Assembly (NCBI GenBank): GCA_020635285.1
Contig: JACKAB010000014.1
Span: 1 to 50,394, forward strand
Reading direction: 5' to 3'
Source of the DNA: Ignavibacteriales bacterium
Lineage (GTDB): Bacteria; Bacteroidota; Ignavibacteria; Ignavibacteriales; Melioribacteraceae
Length of the DNA: 50,394 bases
The notes beneath the pieces are model-generated. The model was not told the DNA's origin. It searched no databases and saw only the letters and a list, made by a program, of their open reading frames with translations. A program made the translations under genes and the position numbers. Position 1 is the stretch's first letter. Each line of letters opens with the position of its first letter. This document shows, piece after piece, positions 29,379-37,834 of this stretch.

Positions 29379-30209
29379 ATGAACGATAAGCACTACCCAA
29401 ATTCTGACAATCCTCACACCTCATTTAGCTCGCTTATAGATGAAAATTATAATGATATAGTTCTTGAGAAAATAACACGGGAGTTTTTAGATTCATTAAA
29501 CCACGTCGAATCGTCTATCGAGAATAAAGATAAAGAAACTGTTTTAACCGATATTGACACCCGAAATATTTTAATTGCCAAAAGTAAAGGGTTATTAGGC
29601 ATACATTTCTGTGAAAATGTTAACAATTTACCCATTAAGTTAAACGATAATGTGATCATTAAAACTAACGATGAATATGAATTCGCTTCTATAATCGAAA
29701 CTGGGAAATTTGTAAATATTAAGAGAGTAAAGTTGGAACTTTGTAATGAAGAAATGCCCACTATCGAAAGATTGGTTACTCAGAAAGATATTGATAGAAA
29801 TTTAAGTAATACAGTCAATTCATTTGAAGCAAGACAAGTATTTTTCAATTTTATTAGAGAACTTTCGCTCGACATGAAATTGGTCGATATTCATTATCAG
29901 TTTGATAGGAAGAAACTGTTCTTTTTTTATACTTCGGATGGAAGAGTTGATTTTAGAGAATTGGCTAAAAAATTGGCTCAAACCTTTAAAACAAGAATTG
30001 AATTAAGACAAATGGGCGTGCGTGATGAGGCAAAAAGACTTGGTGGAATTGCAACTTGCGGAAGAGAATATTGCTGCACTTCTTTTATTAGTAATTTTAA
30101 AAGAATAACTACTGATATAGCTGAAGAAAATAATGTGACAAATACCATTTCGAAATATACTGGTCCTTGTGGTAAGTTAAAATGCTGCCTATCATTTGAA
30201 ATTGAATAA
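29379..30209 (+). CDS. ricT: PSP1/RicT (YaaT) family protein
   Basis: RicT in Bacillus subtilis forms the RicAFT complex, which carries 4Fe-4S clusters and stimulates RNA processing by RNase Y. 276 residues: the PSP1 C-terminal domain shows LVDIHYQFDRKKLFFFYT, DFRELAKKLAQTFKTRIEL, RDEAKRLGG, then the cysteine clusters CGREYCC and GPCGKLKCC. These two cysteine-rich sites are the known cluster ligands in the family. No RicA or RicF gene is near. The N-terminal 60 residues are variable. A terminator follows. Confidence 0.85.
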   Translation: MNDKHYPNSDNPHTSFSSLIDENYNDIVLEKITREFLDSLNHVESSIENKDKETVLTDIDTRNILIAKSKGLLGIHFCENVNNLPIKLNDNVIIKTNDEYEFASIIETGKFVNIKRVKLELCNEEMPTIERLVTQKDIDRNLSNTVNSFEARQVFFNFIRELSLDMKLVDIHYQFDRKKLFFFYTSDGRVDFRELAKKLAQTFKTRIELRQMGVRDEAKRLGGIATCGREYCCTSFISNFKRITTDIAEENNVTNTISKYTGPCGKLKCCLSFEIE

Positions 30210-30215
30210 TTCATA

Positions 30216-30260
30216 AAACCTTCTTTGTCCTATTAACAAATAGGGAAGTGGTTTATTTTT
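30216..30260 (+). terminator. Probable terminator after ricT
   Basis: AAACC (30216-30220) pairs with GGTTT (30250-30254), and CCTAT (30229-30233) with ATAGG (30240-30244) around a six-base loop; an interior loop separates the two stems. A T-rich tract 30252-30260 follows. Confidence 0.4.
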
Positions 30261-30287
30261 GTTTAGAATATTATCAAATAATATATT
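30259..30287 (+). promoter_or_regulatory. Possible promoter of the 3-hydroxyacyl-CoA dehydrogenase gene
   Basis: TTGTTT (30259-30264), 17 bases, then TATATT (30282-30287), about 23 bases before ATG 30310. The -10 is close to consensus and the -35 weak; in AT-rich DNA such matches are common, so this is tentative. Confidence 0.3.
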
Positions 30288-30309
30288 ATAATAAATAAGA
30301 GTCTTTAAT

Positions 30310-31158
30310 ATGGAAATTAAAAAAGTTGCAGTAATTGGTGCAGGCACAATGGGAAATGGAATTGCCCATGTATTTGCTCAGAACAACTTTAAAGTAGAAT
30401 TCATAGATATTAGTGAAGAATATTTGATTAAGGGCTTGGGGACTATTAGGAAAAATTTAGAAAGACAATTAAAAAAAGAAATAATTACTGAATCTGTACT
30501 AAATTCGACAATGGATAATATTTCTAAAATAGTTGGAGTTGAAAATATATCAAATGATGTGAATTTAGTTATTGAAGCAGTTACTGAGAATAAAGAACTT
30601 AAACTGTCTATATATAAGAAGATATGTGGTTTAGTTAATGATAATTGTATTATCTCTTCAAATACATCTTCAATATCAATAACAGAACTTGGTGCAGTTT
30701 GCAGACCAGAAAAGTTTATTGGAATGCACTTTATGAATCCTGTGCCTATAATGAAATTAGTAGAAATTATCCGAGGTTATTCGACAAGTGATGAAACCTA
30801 CAACAAAATTAAAGATGTTACGGTTAAACTAGGCAAAACTCCGGTTGAAGTAAATGATTACCCAGGATTTATATCCAACAGAGTTTTGATGCCAATGATA
30901 AATGAAGCAATTTACACATTATATGAGAACGTTGCCTCAACTGAAGATATTGATAATGTTATGAAACTTGGAATGGCACACCCAATGGGACCTTTGCAAC
31001 TTGCAGATTTTATTGGTTTAGATGTTTGCCTTGCGATTATGAATGTCTTACACGAAGGATTTAACGATTCGAAATACCGACCATGTCCATTATTAAAAAA
31101 AATGGTTGCAGCAAACATGTTAGGTAGAAAGACCGGAGAAGGTTTTTACAAGTACTAA
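30310..31158 (+). CDS. hbd: 3-hydroxybutyryl-CoA (3-hydroxyacyl-CoA) dehydrogenase
   Basis: NAD(P)-dependent oxidation/reduction of 3-hydroxyacyl-CoA, used in beta-oxidation or butyrate metabolism. 282 residues, the single-domain-pair (Hbd/PaaH) length without a fused hydratase. The Rossmann motif is GAGTMGNGIAHVFAQ, the catalytic His in MHFMNPVPIMKLVEIIRG, the domain junction is NRVLMPMINEAI, and the C-terminal HPMGPLQLADFIGLDV and LGRKTGEGFYKY are present. It stands alone between a terminator and convergent genes. Direction of the reaction in vivo is not shown. Confidence 0.88.
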   Translation: MEIKKVAVIGAGTMGNGIAHVFAQNNFKVEFIDISEEYLIKGLGTIRKNLERQLKKEIITESVLNSTMDNISKIVGVENISNDVNLVIEAVTENKELKLSIYKKICGLVNDNCIISSNTSSISITELGAVCRPEKFIGMHFMNPVPIMKLVEIIRGYSTSDETYNKIKDVTVKLGKTPVEVNDYPGFISNRVLMPMINEAIYTLYENVASTEDIDNVMKLGMAHPMGPLQLADFIGLDVCLAIMNVLHEGFNDSKYRPCPLLKKMVAANMLGRKTGEGFYKY

Positions 31159-31237
31159 ATTTATGACTATAACTAATAGTTTAGTGAGAGTGTCATGTGT
31201 CTTATAATGTATATTATGTAAACTAACTTATTTCCTA

Positions 31238-31444
31238 TTAAACCAGTCCTTGATACTTTAACATTATATAGATAACCACAACTAATAACACAATAAAAAC
31301 TAGCGGCGATCTTTTCTGGCTTCTTCGTCGTAAGTTTGATCTGAATCCAAGCCTCTCTTTGCGTTTTACTTCAGGATCTTCCTCAGGTTTATAAAATCTT
31401 GGTTGATAATCAAAAGCTCTAGGTTTAGGTTGCTTTTTAAACAT
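31238..31444 (-). CDS. Small basic membrane protein, 68 residues
   Basis: A hydrophilic, strongly basic N-terminal part (FRSNLRRRSQKRSP) precedes one C-terminal transmembrane segment (LVFIVLLVVVIYIMLKY). It resembles small tail-anchored-like proteins seen next to lipid kinase genes in Bacteroidetes, sometimes mislabelled as riboflavin synthase subunits, but I do not recognise a defined family. The start lies three bases after the end of the lipid kinase gene, so it is probably cotranscribed as the last gene of the ssb-to-lipid-kinase run. Function unknown. Confidence 0.6.
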   Translation of the reverse strand: MFKKQPKPRAFDYQPRFYKPEEDPEVKRKERLGFRSNLRRRSQKRSPLVFIVLLVVVIYIMLKYQGLV

Positions 31445-31446
31445 TT

Positions 31447-32373
31447 CTAGTTCTCCTCGATTATTTTTATTTTCTTATCGTACAAGCTGACATAAGCTTC
31501 TGATAAATCTTCAGAAATAATTTCACCATCACAATGCATAAAACACGGTTTAGATAGCTGAATTTCAAGCTCATTGGTTTTATACAGTTTTGCCTCATCA
31601 ATAGTTTCAATTTTATTGATGAGAGCTTTTGGTAAGGCCGTTAATAAACGTCTTCGTGTAATAGCATCAAAAATACTTATATCAAGCATTTCATCATCAA
31701 TTTTGGCGTTTGGAGTTAGATAAAAGCCCCCTCCGTGAGAAATTCCGTTCCCGATACTTAACATTAGCTTGCTCCCAGTAATATTCGAACCATTAAAACT
31801 ATAATTACCGTTAATCATATCAAAATTAATCATAGCTTTCATGACTGAAAATAAATAGGCAAGTTTTCCTGAAAGAATCTTATTATTCTTAGTTAAAGCT
31901 CCAACTTGTGCATCAAAACCTAATCCAGCAGCATTTATAAATAGATGGGAATGTCTTTTATTGGATCTTGAATTTTTGAAATCGATCATACCGACATCGG
32001 TACTTCTGATTTTATTAGATATAAGTCCTGAGAAAATTGATAGATTTTTTAATAATTCTTTGTGTAATTTTATATTTTTTACAAAGTCATTGCCAGTACC
32101 AATTGGGAGCACGCCAAGATTTACATGATCAAATGCATCTTCTGGAATTCCATTTACAATTTCATTTAATGTCCCGTCTCCGCCAACACAAATTATTGTA
32201 TCAAAATTTGCAATATTTTGTTTTACAATTTCCGTGGTGTGTAGATGATATTCTGATATTTTTAATTCGTAGGCAATATTATTATCATTAAGGAACTTTT
32301 CAATAAGAGGAATTAATTTTCTGCCTCTTCCCTTTCCTGAAATAGGATTTACTATATATAAAAATCTTTGCAA
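31447..32373 (-). CDS. Diacylglycerol/lipid kinase family protein (YegS/DgkB-like)
   Basis: Soluble kinase that phosphorylates diacylglycerol or a related lipid at the membrane. 308 residues. The motifs are YIVNPISGKGRGRK (N-terminal), VGGDGTLNEIVNGI (the GGDGT nucleotide-binding site), LPIGTGNDFVKNI, and the C-terminal CFMHCDGEIIS. The family spans DgkB, YegS and sphingoid-base kinases, so the lipid substrate is open. It follows acpS by 37 bases in the same direction, in line with a phospholipid-linked cluster. Confidence 0.88.
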   Translation of the reverse strand: MQRFLYIVNPISGKGRGRKLIPLIEKFLNDNNIAYELKISEYHLHTTEIVKQNIANFDTIICVGGDGTLNEIVNGIPEDAFDHVNLGVLPIGTGNDFVKNIKLHKELLKNLSIFSGLISNKIRSTDVGMIDFKNSRSNKRHSHLFINAAGLGFDAQVGALTKNNKILSGKLAYLFSVMKAMINFDMINGNYSFNGSNITGSKLMLSIGNGISHGGGFYLTPNAKIDDEMLDISIFDAITRRRLLTALPKALINKIETIDEAKLYKTNELEIQLSKPCFMHCDGEIISEDLSEAYVSLYDKKIKIIEEN

Positions 32374-32410
32374 TTAATTTTCAATAATAAAGGTTAAAAT
32401 AAAATAATTA

Positions 32411-32794
32411 TTAGATTGATTGGTTTGCATAAATAATAGCGAAACAAGTTACATAATGTTCTGAATGACTCATTGTAATTTTAAGAGATTTATCAGTTCC
32501 CAAGAATTCCTTAATATGGCCATGCAAATGAACGTTTGGCATCCCTGAACTTTCATTGTAAATCTCAATATCTTTCCACCTAAAACCTTTGCTCCATCCA
32601 GTTGCTAATGCTTTTGCAATTGCTTCTTTCGCTGCAAATCTTGCGGCAAGATGCTGATACTGATTTTTCTTGCTTAAGCAATAATCCAGTTCAGTTTTGG
32701 TATATATTTTATTCAGAAAAATATCATTAAATTTTTGAACACTTTTTTTAATTCGTTCAATTTCAATTATATCTATTCCAATTCCAAAAATCAT
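32411..32794 (-). CDS. acpS: Holo-[acyl-carrier-protein] synthase
   Basis: Transfers 4'-phosphopantetheine from CoA to acyl carrier protein. 127 residues, normal length. The magnesium-binding Asp is in GIGIDIIEIERI, and the second signature RFAAKEAIAKALATGW holds the conserved Glu and Lys. The C-terminal LKITMSHSEHYVTCFAI is typical. The gene lies 14 bases after mlaD and before the lipid kinase on the minus strand. Confidence 0.93.
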   Translation of the reverse strand: MIFGIGIDIIEIERIKKSVQKFNDIFLNKIYTKTELDYCLSKKNQYQHLAARFAAKEAIAKALATGWSKGFRWKDIEIYNESSGMPNVHLHGHIKEFLGTDKSLKITMSHSEHYVTCFAIIYANQSI

Positions 32795-32808
32795 ACTAAC
32801 CTTTTATA

Positions 32809-33723
32809 CTAGAACAAATCAACGTCAGCTTTAACTTCTAATCCGCCGTTTTCTAATTGTTTATTGATTGTGTTTGTAAGTTTATTAATTTGTTCTAACG
32901 ATTCTTTCAGTTGAATAAACAAATTTTCATCATACAGGAGTTTACCAATATTATTTTTACCATCGATGGTTTCACCAGCAAGTAAATCAATTTTTTTGAT
33001 TAAAATATCAGCATTGTTCATTGTTGAATTCACTGTACTAATCAAATATTTTATTTGTTCTTTATTTTCTAGAATTAACTCATTGGTAGTTGAGGTAAGT
33101 TGGTTTGCATTTTTAATTGTTTCTGAAATATTATTTTTATTTACCAATATTAATTCGTTCAAATTAGCAGTCAATGATTTAACATTATTTAAAGATTGAT
33201 TTACGTTGGAACTAAAATCATCATTAGTAAAGTTTATACTTACAAAATCTAAAGATTTTTTTAAATCTTTGATTACAGAGATCAGATCAGTTTCTACAGA
33301 ATTTAAAGTTGCCATTACAGTGGAAATGTCTCCGGAAAAATTTCCTAAATGTATTTTGGAATAATCAAGATCTGAGTTAGAAGCACCTCTACTAATTTCA
33401 ACTTTTTTCCCGCCCATCAAATCAAGCATCATGATTGAAAAAGTGGCATCTTCTTTTAAATTAGGATCTTCATCAAAAACAATTTCTACTCTAGCAGCAT
33501 TTGCGTTAGATGTGATGGATTTTACAAATCCTTTTCTAACACCATTTACGCTAACTAAATCTCCATTTTCTAAACCAGCTACTGTATTAAAGTCTACAGT
33601 TAATGGAAAATTATTTGAGGAAAAACTATAATTTTTTGCCCAGCCAAAAACTAATCCGAATATAATAAGTGCAATAAAAATTGTTACACCAACTTGTATT
33701 TCAGTTTTTTTATCTTCGTTCAT
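32809..33723 (-). CDS. MlaD/MCE domain protein
   Basis: Predicted periplasmic substrate-binding part of a lipid-transport (Mla/MCE) system. 304 residues: an N-terminal anchor (VGVTIFIALIIFGLVFGWA), one MCE domain (about residues 38-115, with GLENGDLVSVNGVRKGFV and VEISRG), then a long helical, low-complexity tail with repeated TANLNELILVNKN/TSTTNELILENKE motifs that may form a coiled coil or needle. No MlaE permease or MlaF ATPase is adjacent; they may be elsewhere. Its ATG overlaps the end of the 117-residue gene by four bases. Confidence 0.85.
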   Translation of the reverse strand: MNEDKKTEIQVGVTIFIALIIFGLVFGWAKNYSFSSNNFPLTVDFNTVAGLENGDLVSVNGVRKGFVKSITSNANAARVEIVFDEDPNLKEDATFSIMMLDLMGGKKVEISRGASNSDLDYSKIHLGNFSGDISTVMATLNSVETDLISVIKDLKKSLDFVSINFTNDDFSSNVNQSLNNVKSLTANLNELILVNKNNISETIKNANQLTSTTNELILENKEQIKYLISTVNSTMNNADILIKKIDLLAGETIDGKNNIGKLLYDENLFIQLKESLEQINKLTNTINKQLENGGLEVKADVDLF

Positions 33724-34073
33724 TTCTTGTTCATTAATTGTTTTATAAAAACATATTCAGAAGAATCAATTTTAGAATCTCTCATCACTACTTCAATATT
33801 ATCCGCAAATTCTTCAATTTTATCAATTTCTTTTTCAATATCCTTTTCATCAAAATCATTAAAATATTTTTCTATTTCGATTTTTAGCGAATCAGCATAA
33901 GGAGATTCTTGAACTTGATTAATTTCTTTATTTAGTTTATCATGCGCATAAGCCATAACTTTTTCTTTCCCAAAGTTTATAACATCTTCGCCATGAAATT
34001 TAAATATATAAAATATAGCTGCTAAAATTATGGTCAGCGTAACAATAACTGAGATGAAGCAGCCTTTTTTCAT
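33720..34073 (-). CDS. Small single-pass membrane protein, unknown function
   Basis: 117 residues. One N-terminal transmembrane segment (CFISVIVTLTIILAAIFYIF) is followed by an acidic/basic helical region (EIEKYFNDFDEKDIEKEIDKIEEF). I do not recognise a family. It overlaps mlaD by four bases and the GldE-like gene by one base (TAATG), so its expression is tied to both. It may be an accessory protein of the MCE transporter, but that is inferred from position only. Confidence 0.6.
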   Translation of the reverse strand: MKKGCFISVIVTLTIILAAIFYIFKFHGEDVINFGKEKVMAYAHDKLNKEINQVQESPYADSLKIEIEKYFNDFDEKDIEKEIDKIEEFADNIEVVMRDSKIDSSEYVFIKQLMNKK

Positions 34074-35362
34074 TATACACCTTTTTTTAATTTCGGTATT
34101 TTCTCAATTTCTACTTTGCCAATTCTATTGTTTTCTAGATCAAGAACTTTAAAGGAATAACCATATTCTTCAAATTGGTAGCCGACTTCCGGAATGGTTC
34201 CTGCATGATTAAAAATGTATCCGCCTAAAGTTTCAAAATCTTCATCAGGGACTACAATTGAAATTTTCAATTTTTCTTCAAGTTCGTCAATATCAACTTT
34301 TCCAAACATAACAAATTTATTCTCACTTATCTCTAAAATTTCATCTTCTTCATCGTCGTATTCATCTCTAATTTCGCCAACAATTTCTTCTAAGATATCT
34401 TCAAGTGTTATTAAACCAGCGGTGCCGCCATATTCATCAACTACTATGCTGATGTGCATATTTTTTTCTTGAAACTCTTTCATTAAATCGCTGATAAGTT
34501 TTGTTTCAGGAACAAACATACATTCTCTATAAACTTTTCTTAAATCAAAAGGAATATTTTCTTCACTTATAAAAGGAAGTAAATCTTTTGCATGAATTAC
34601 TCCTAATATTGTATCAAGATCATTCGAGTAAACAGGAATTCTACTATGTCCGGAAGTTTTTATAATTTCAATTAGTTCATTAAATGGGATATCAATTGAT
34701 ACAGAAATCATATCAACTCTAGGTGTCATAACTTCACGTGCAAAAATTGATTTAAATGAAACCAATCCATGTATCAATCCATGTTCTTCTTCATCAAGTG
34801 TTCCCCTTTCAATTCCTATATCTGCTAAATCTGCAATTTCGGCAGTTGAAAGTGCCGTTCTGGATTTATCGTATTTAACTTTTGAAGTAATAATTTTAAT
34901 TAAATTGGAAAGGAGTTTGGAAAAAGGACCTATAAAAATGTTAATTATATAGAGTGGAATTGCGATAAATTTTGCAAAATTAACCGGGTGTTTATTAGCC
35001 CATACTTTTGGAGTTACTTCGGCAAAAAGAATAACAATTATTGTTAGAATAATGATTTGTATTATTAAGGTTAAATCAACAGAAAAATTATAAATTCTTG
35101 CAATATCTAAGGCTATTGAAACAGAGATAATGGAAACGGAAATATTTGCAATTGTATTGCCTATAAGAATTGTAACAAGAAGTCGTCTTGGAAAAGCTAT
35201 AAGCTTAGTGACATATTTTCCAATTATTCCGGAATTTTTATTAATCTCATCTAGTTTTTTATCGTCCAATGAGAACAATGCAACTTCGGAACCGGAAAAT
35301 AGTGCAGAAAATAATAGAAGAACAATAAGTAAAATTGTTCGATAAAACCAATCAACTTCCAA
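34073..35362 (-). CDS. CNNM/HlyC-CorC family protein, GldE-like
   Basis: 429 residues: an N-terminal DUF21/CNNM membrane domain with hydrophobic segments (ILLIVLLLFSALFSGSEVALFSL at the start), two CBS domains (REVMTPRVDMISVSIDIPF; PVYSNDLDTILGVIHAKDLL), and a C-terminal CorC_HlyC domain (VDEYGGTAGLITLEDILEEIVGEI). Such proteins are linked to divalent-cation efflux or sensing. In Flavobacteria the homolog GldE lies next to ssb, as here (35 bases after ssb), and is associated with gliding. Whether gliding genes occur elsewhere cannot be seen. The label hemolysin is historical. Confidence 0.88.
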   Translation of the reverse strand: MEVDWFYRTILLIVLLLFSALFSGSEVALFSLDDKKLDEINKNSGIIGKYVTKLIAFPRRLLVTILIGNTIANISVSIISVSIALDIARIYNFSVDLTLIIQIIILTIIVILFAEVTPKVWANKHPVNFAKFIAIPLYIINIFIGPFSKLLSNLIKIITSKVKYDKSRTALSTAEIADLADIGIERGTLDEEEHGLIHGLVSFKSIFAREVMTPRVDMISVSIDIPFNELIEIIKTSGHSRIPVYSNDLDTILGVIHAKDLLPFISEENIPFDLRKVYRECMFVPETKLISDLMKEFQEKNMHISIVVDEYGGTAGLITLEDILEEIVGEIRDEYDDEEDEILEISENKFVMFGKVDIDELEEKLKISIVVPDEDFETLGGYIFNHAGTIPEVGYQFEEYGYSFKVLDLENNRIGKVEIEKIPKLKKGV

Positions 35363-35397
35363 ATAAAAATATTAACCTATTTTATTAAACATAAAAA

Positions 35398-35838
35398 CTA
35401 AAACGGAAGATCATCATCTTCGGCAGCGGCGCCTGTATCAATTGGTTCAGATTTCGTAAAAGATCCACCACCATCATTATATGAACTTTGCGAGCCATCA
35501 GATGAAGAGTCTAAAGGAATGATACTAAATTTATCAGCAATTATATCTGTAACATTAACTTTTTGACCTTCTTTGTTTTCATAATCTCTTTTACTGATTC
35601 TTCCTTCGATATAAAACTTTTTACCTTTTTTCAATCTCTCTTTTAGAAAATCTGAAGCCCCGAAAAGAACCACATTATGCCAAGTAGTTTCATTAACATA
35701 ATTACCATCTTTTCCTTTGTAACTGTATGAAGTTGCTATAGAAAAAGAAGTAACTTCTGTATTATTTGTTGTGAACCTGTGTTCAGCATCTTGACCTAAA
35801 TTGCCAATAAGCATTACTTTGTTTAGTGAAAACGCCAT
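35398..35838 (-). CDS. ssb: Single-stranded DNA-binding protein
   Basis: 146 residues. The OB fold begins MAFSLNKVMLIGNLGQDAE, continues with TSFSIATS and TTWHNVVLFG, and GKKFYIEGRISKRDYENKEG closes it. A flexible Ser/Gly-rich linker follows, and the acidic tip EDDDLPF that recruits partner proteins is intact. Organised with the GldE-like gene downstream and a SPOR lipoprotein gene 25 bases upstream. Confidence 0.96.
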   Translation of the reverse strand: MAFSLNKVMLIGNLGQDAEHRFTTNNTEVTSFSIATSYSYKGKDGNYVNETTWHNVVLFGASDFLKERLKKGKKFYIEGRISKRDYENKEGQKVNVTDIIADKFSIIPLDSSSDGSQSSYNDGGGSFTKSEPIDTGAAAEDDDLPF

Positions 35839-35863
35839 CTTTCTCCTCTATCGTATTTTAGAA

Positions 35864-36364
35864 CTATTCAGTAACTATAAAAGAATCTTTAAACATATTT
35901 TGGTTCTTAAAACCATCACGCATCATTTCTGCTTCTGCTTTTGTTGAGTAAGCTGTACTTCTAACTGTATAAAGACCTTTTTCATTATTGTAAACAATTG
36001 ACATAACGAATGGAACTTTGGTATCATTTTCTTGAATGAATTGCTCCGCTCTTTTTAATGCTGAAAAAGCTCCAAGTTGAAGATAAAATGATTGGCCAGA
36101 ACTATTGCGATCATTAAAAACGCTTGATTCTTCCTTAGATTTCTTTGAAACTGAACTATTGCCTTGCGTATTCAATGAATGATCAACTTCTTTTTTTAAA
36201 TCATCAATTTGTTCTGATTTATTTTTTGATTCTGATGTGTCATCAAATACATAAACTTCTTCAGCATCATCTTTTTTTACAGTTGATTCATCTTCTTCAC
36301 CGCTTTGAAATATTGAGCAAGATGATAAAGATAAAGCAAATAAAAGTAATAATAATTTTTTCAT
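35864..36364 (-). CDS. SPOR domain lipoprotein
   Basis: 166 residues. A lipoprotein signal (MKKLLLLLFALSLSSC, lipid on Cys16) is followed by an acidic linker, and a C-terminal SPOR domain (about residues 92-166: SFYLQLGAFSALKRAEQFIQ, YTVRSTAYSTKAEAEMM). SPOR domains bind denuded glycan strands at division sites, so it is likely an envelope or septal protein. Upstream is the SGNH hydrolase gene (68 bases away); downstream is ssb. Confidence 0.82.
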   Translation of the reverse strand: MKKLLLLLFALSLSSCSIFQSGEEDESTVKKDDAEEVYVFDDTSESKNKSEQIDDLKKEVDHSLNTQGNSSVSKKSKEESSVFNDRNSSGQSFYLQLGAFSALKRAEQFIQENDTKVPFVMSIVYNNEKGLYTVRSTAYSTKAEAEMMRDGFKNQNMFKDSFIVTE

Positions 36365-36432
36365 GTTATTCTTCTTATAATTTAATTTATTGGTTAGGGT
36401 TTAAAAATAGCTACCTCAAACTTAATAGTCAA

Positions 36433-37818
36433 TTAGTAAAATATTTTATCGAAAGCCTTGGAATCAAAAATTGGCAGATTATTCTTTCCGAACTCCATTT
36501 TTTTTGCAAGTTCCAAACTTCCTGGGATTTCAGAAACGTTAATTTTTGGAATGGAAGCTCCAAAATCTGTGTTAATTTTGTCAATAAAAAGATTTGCAAT
36601 GATTGCATAACCTTGACTTGTTGGATGTACTCCATCTAAACTAAATAATCCGCCTGTAACAAAAGTTGTTGAAAAATCAACGCCATTTGCTTTATAACCA
36701 TTTATTGCAACATTATTAAAAAAAGCATTCACATCAACTAAGTGAAAACCATATTTTTCGGAAGTTGCAGCAATAGTTGCATTAAAATTACCAACTACAT
36801 TGCTAACTTCAATTTGTTCTTCTGGATCTAAAACAAATTGATTAGGGAAAGGATTCTCAGGTGTTAAACCAAACGGATAGGCCGTATTTACACCTTCTGG
36901 TATTGATATTTTATTTGTTGAATAATACAATCCTTGAGTATCTCCAATAAATGCAGCTGCTCCGGAGCCCTTTAGTGTAATCATTGTTTTATTTGCCAAC
37001 AAATCTTCAATTGAACTGATTCCAATATTATACTCAGTTGAAACTTGATAAACCAAACCTACAATAGAAGTATTTTGCATCTTTGCTTCTTGAATTGCCA
37101 AACCTACATTTGGGGCAACAGTAGTAAAAAAAGGAATTGAACTTACATTTGGAATGTTTGCCAATAATACTGGAATTCCAGCTTGAGCTAATCCGTCACA
37201 AAGTTGATCATAAAGGACTCCAAAAGTTTGAACCGGAGTGTGAGGTAAAATACCTCCGCTGGTTGCATAACCTAAAATATCATTATTGCCAATCCATAGA
37301 GTAGCTAATGTGGGTTGAGCTGATATTGCTTGTTCCAAAACTGTCTTGTCTTGATTTCTTAAAACTATATCAAAAAATATATTTGTTTTATCTACTGCTG
37401 AACTTGCATCTTTTGCCAAGAGTAAATCGGGCAATAAAGCCCCAGGAATTCCTAAATTATTATAAACTCCGTCGAAAGCAAAATTTGTTGGTTGGCCTGC
37501 ATTTAACGGTTGAGTAGATGTAACAAATGGCGAAATAGATTTCGCTTCAATTCTTCCACCAATTCCAGGGTCGCTGATAATTGGTTGTACATATTCTACT
37601 TGAGCTTGATTAGCAATTAATTTGCCGAAAGAATAGTTCTGTGCTGATTCATATAAAGCACTGCTCTGGTAACCGGCAGTTAAACTATTCCCAATTGAAA
37701 TAAAATTAGTAAAATCAGCATTTCCAGTTGTTGGTTTTTCAGGAGAAGTTAAATCACTTCTATCTTCACAAGATAGGATTATAAAAATTATTAAAAAGAT
37801 TGATATATATTTCTTCAT
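36433..37818 (-). CDS. SGNH/GDSL-type hydrolase lipoprotein
   Basis: Predicted secreted ester hydrolase. 461 residues from ATG 37818, which is set by AAGGAG at 37828-37833; a longer start at 37851 would overlap the FadL-like gene. Lipoprotein signal MKKYISIFLIIFIILSC. The catalytic Ser block is FISIGNSLTAGYQ (GNSLT instead of GDSL), the oxyanion Asn is in LWIGNNDILGY, and the Asp/His pair is LDGVHPTSQGYAI. The enzyme lies downstream of a FadL-like barrel, which suggests lipid or ester handling at the outer membrane. Substrate unknown. Confidence 0.8.
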   Translation of the reverse strand: MKKYISIFLIIFIILSCEDRSDLTSPEKPTTGNADFTNFISIGNSLTAGYQSSALYESAQNYSFGKLIANQAQVEYVQPIISDPGIGGRIEAKSISPFVTSTQPLNAGQPTNFAFDGVYNNLGIPGALLPDLLLAKDASSAVDKTNIFFDIVLRNQDKTVLEQAISAQPTLATLWIGNNDILGYATSGGILPHTPVQTFGVLYDQLCDGLAQAGIPVLLANIPNVSSIPFFTTVAPNVGLAIQEAKMQNTSIVGLVYQVSTEYNIGISSIEDLLANKTMITLKGSGAAAFIGDTQGLYYSTNKISIPEGVNTAYPFGLTPENPFPNQFVLDPEEQIEVSNVVGNFNATIAATSEKYGFHLVDVNAFFNNVAINGYKANGVDFSTTFVTGGLFSLDGVHPTSQGYAIIANLFIDKINTDFGASIPKINVSEIPGSLELAKKMEFGKNNLPIFDSKAFDKIFY

Positions 37819-37827
37819 TTGTAATTT

Positions 37828-37833
37828 CTCCTT
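37828..37833 (-). promoter_or_regulatory. Ribosome binding site that fixes the SGNH hydrolase start
   Basis: On the minus strand AAGGAG sits nine bases before ATG 37818 and inside the intergenic gap after the FadL-like gene stop, supporting the lipoprotein start. Confidence 0.7.
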
Positions 37834-37834
37834 A

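Noticed and set aside
31159..31237. Bidirectional terminator between the convergent hbd and 68-residue genes
   Set aside because: Only a seven-base repeat (TAGTTTA/TAAACTA) with a long loop and a poor A/T hairpin are seen.
36145..36639. Open frame of 164 codons on the plus strand
   Set aside because: It is antisense to the SPOR lipoprotein and SGNH hydrolase, has low-complexity residues and no recognisable domain or good start.
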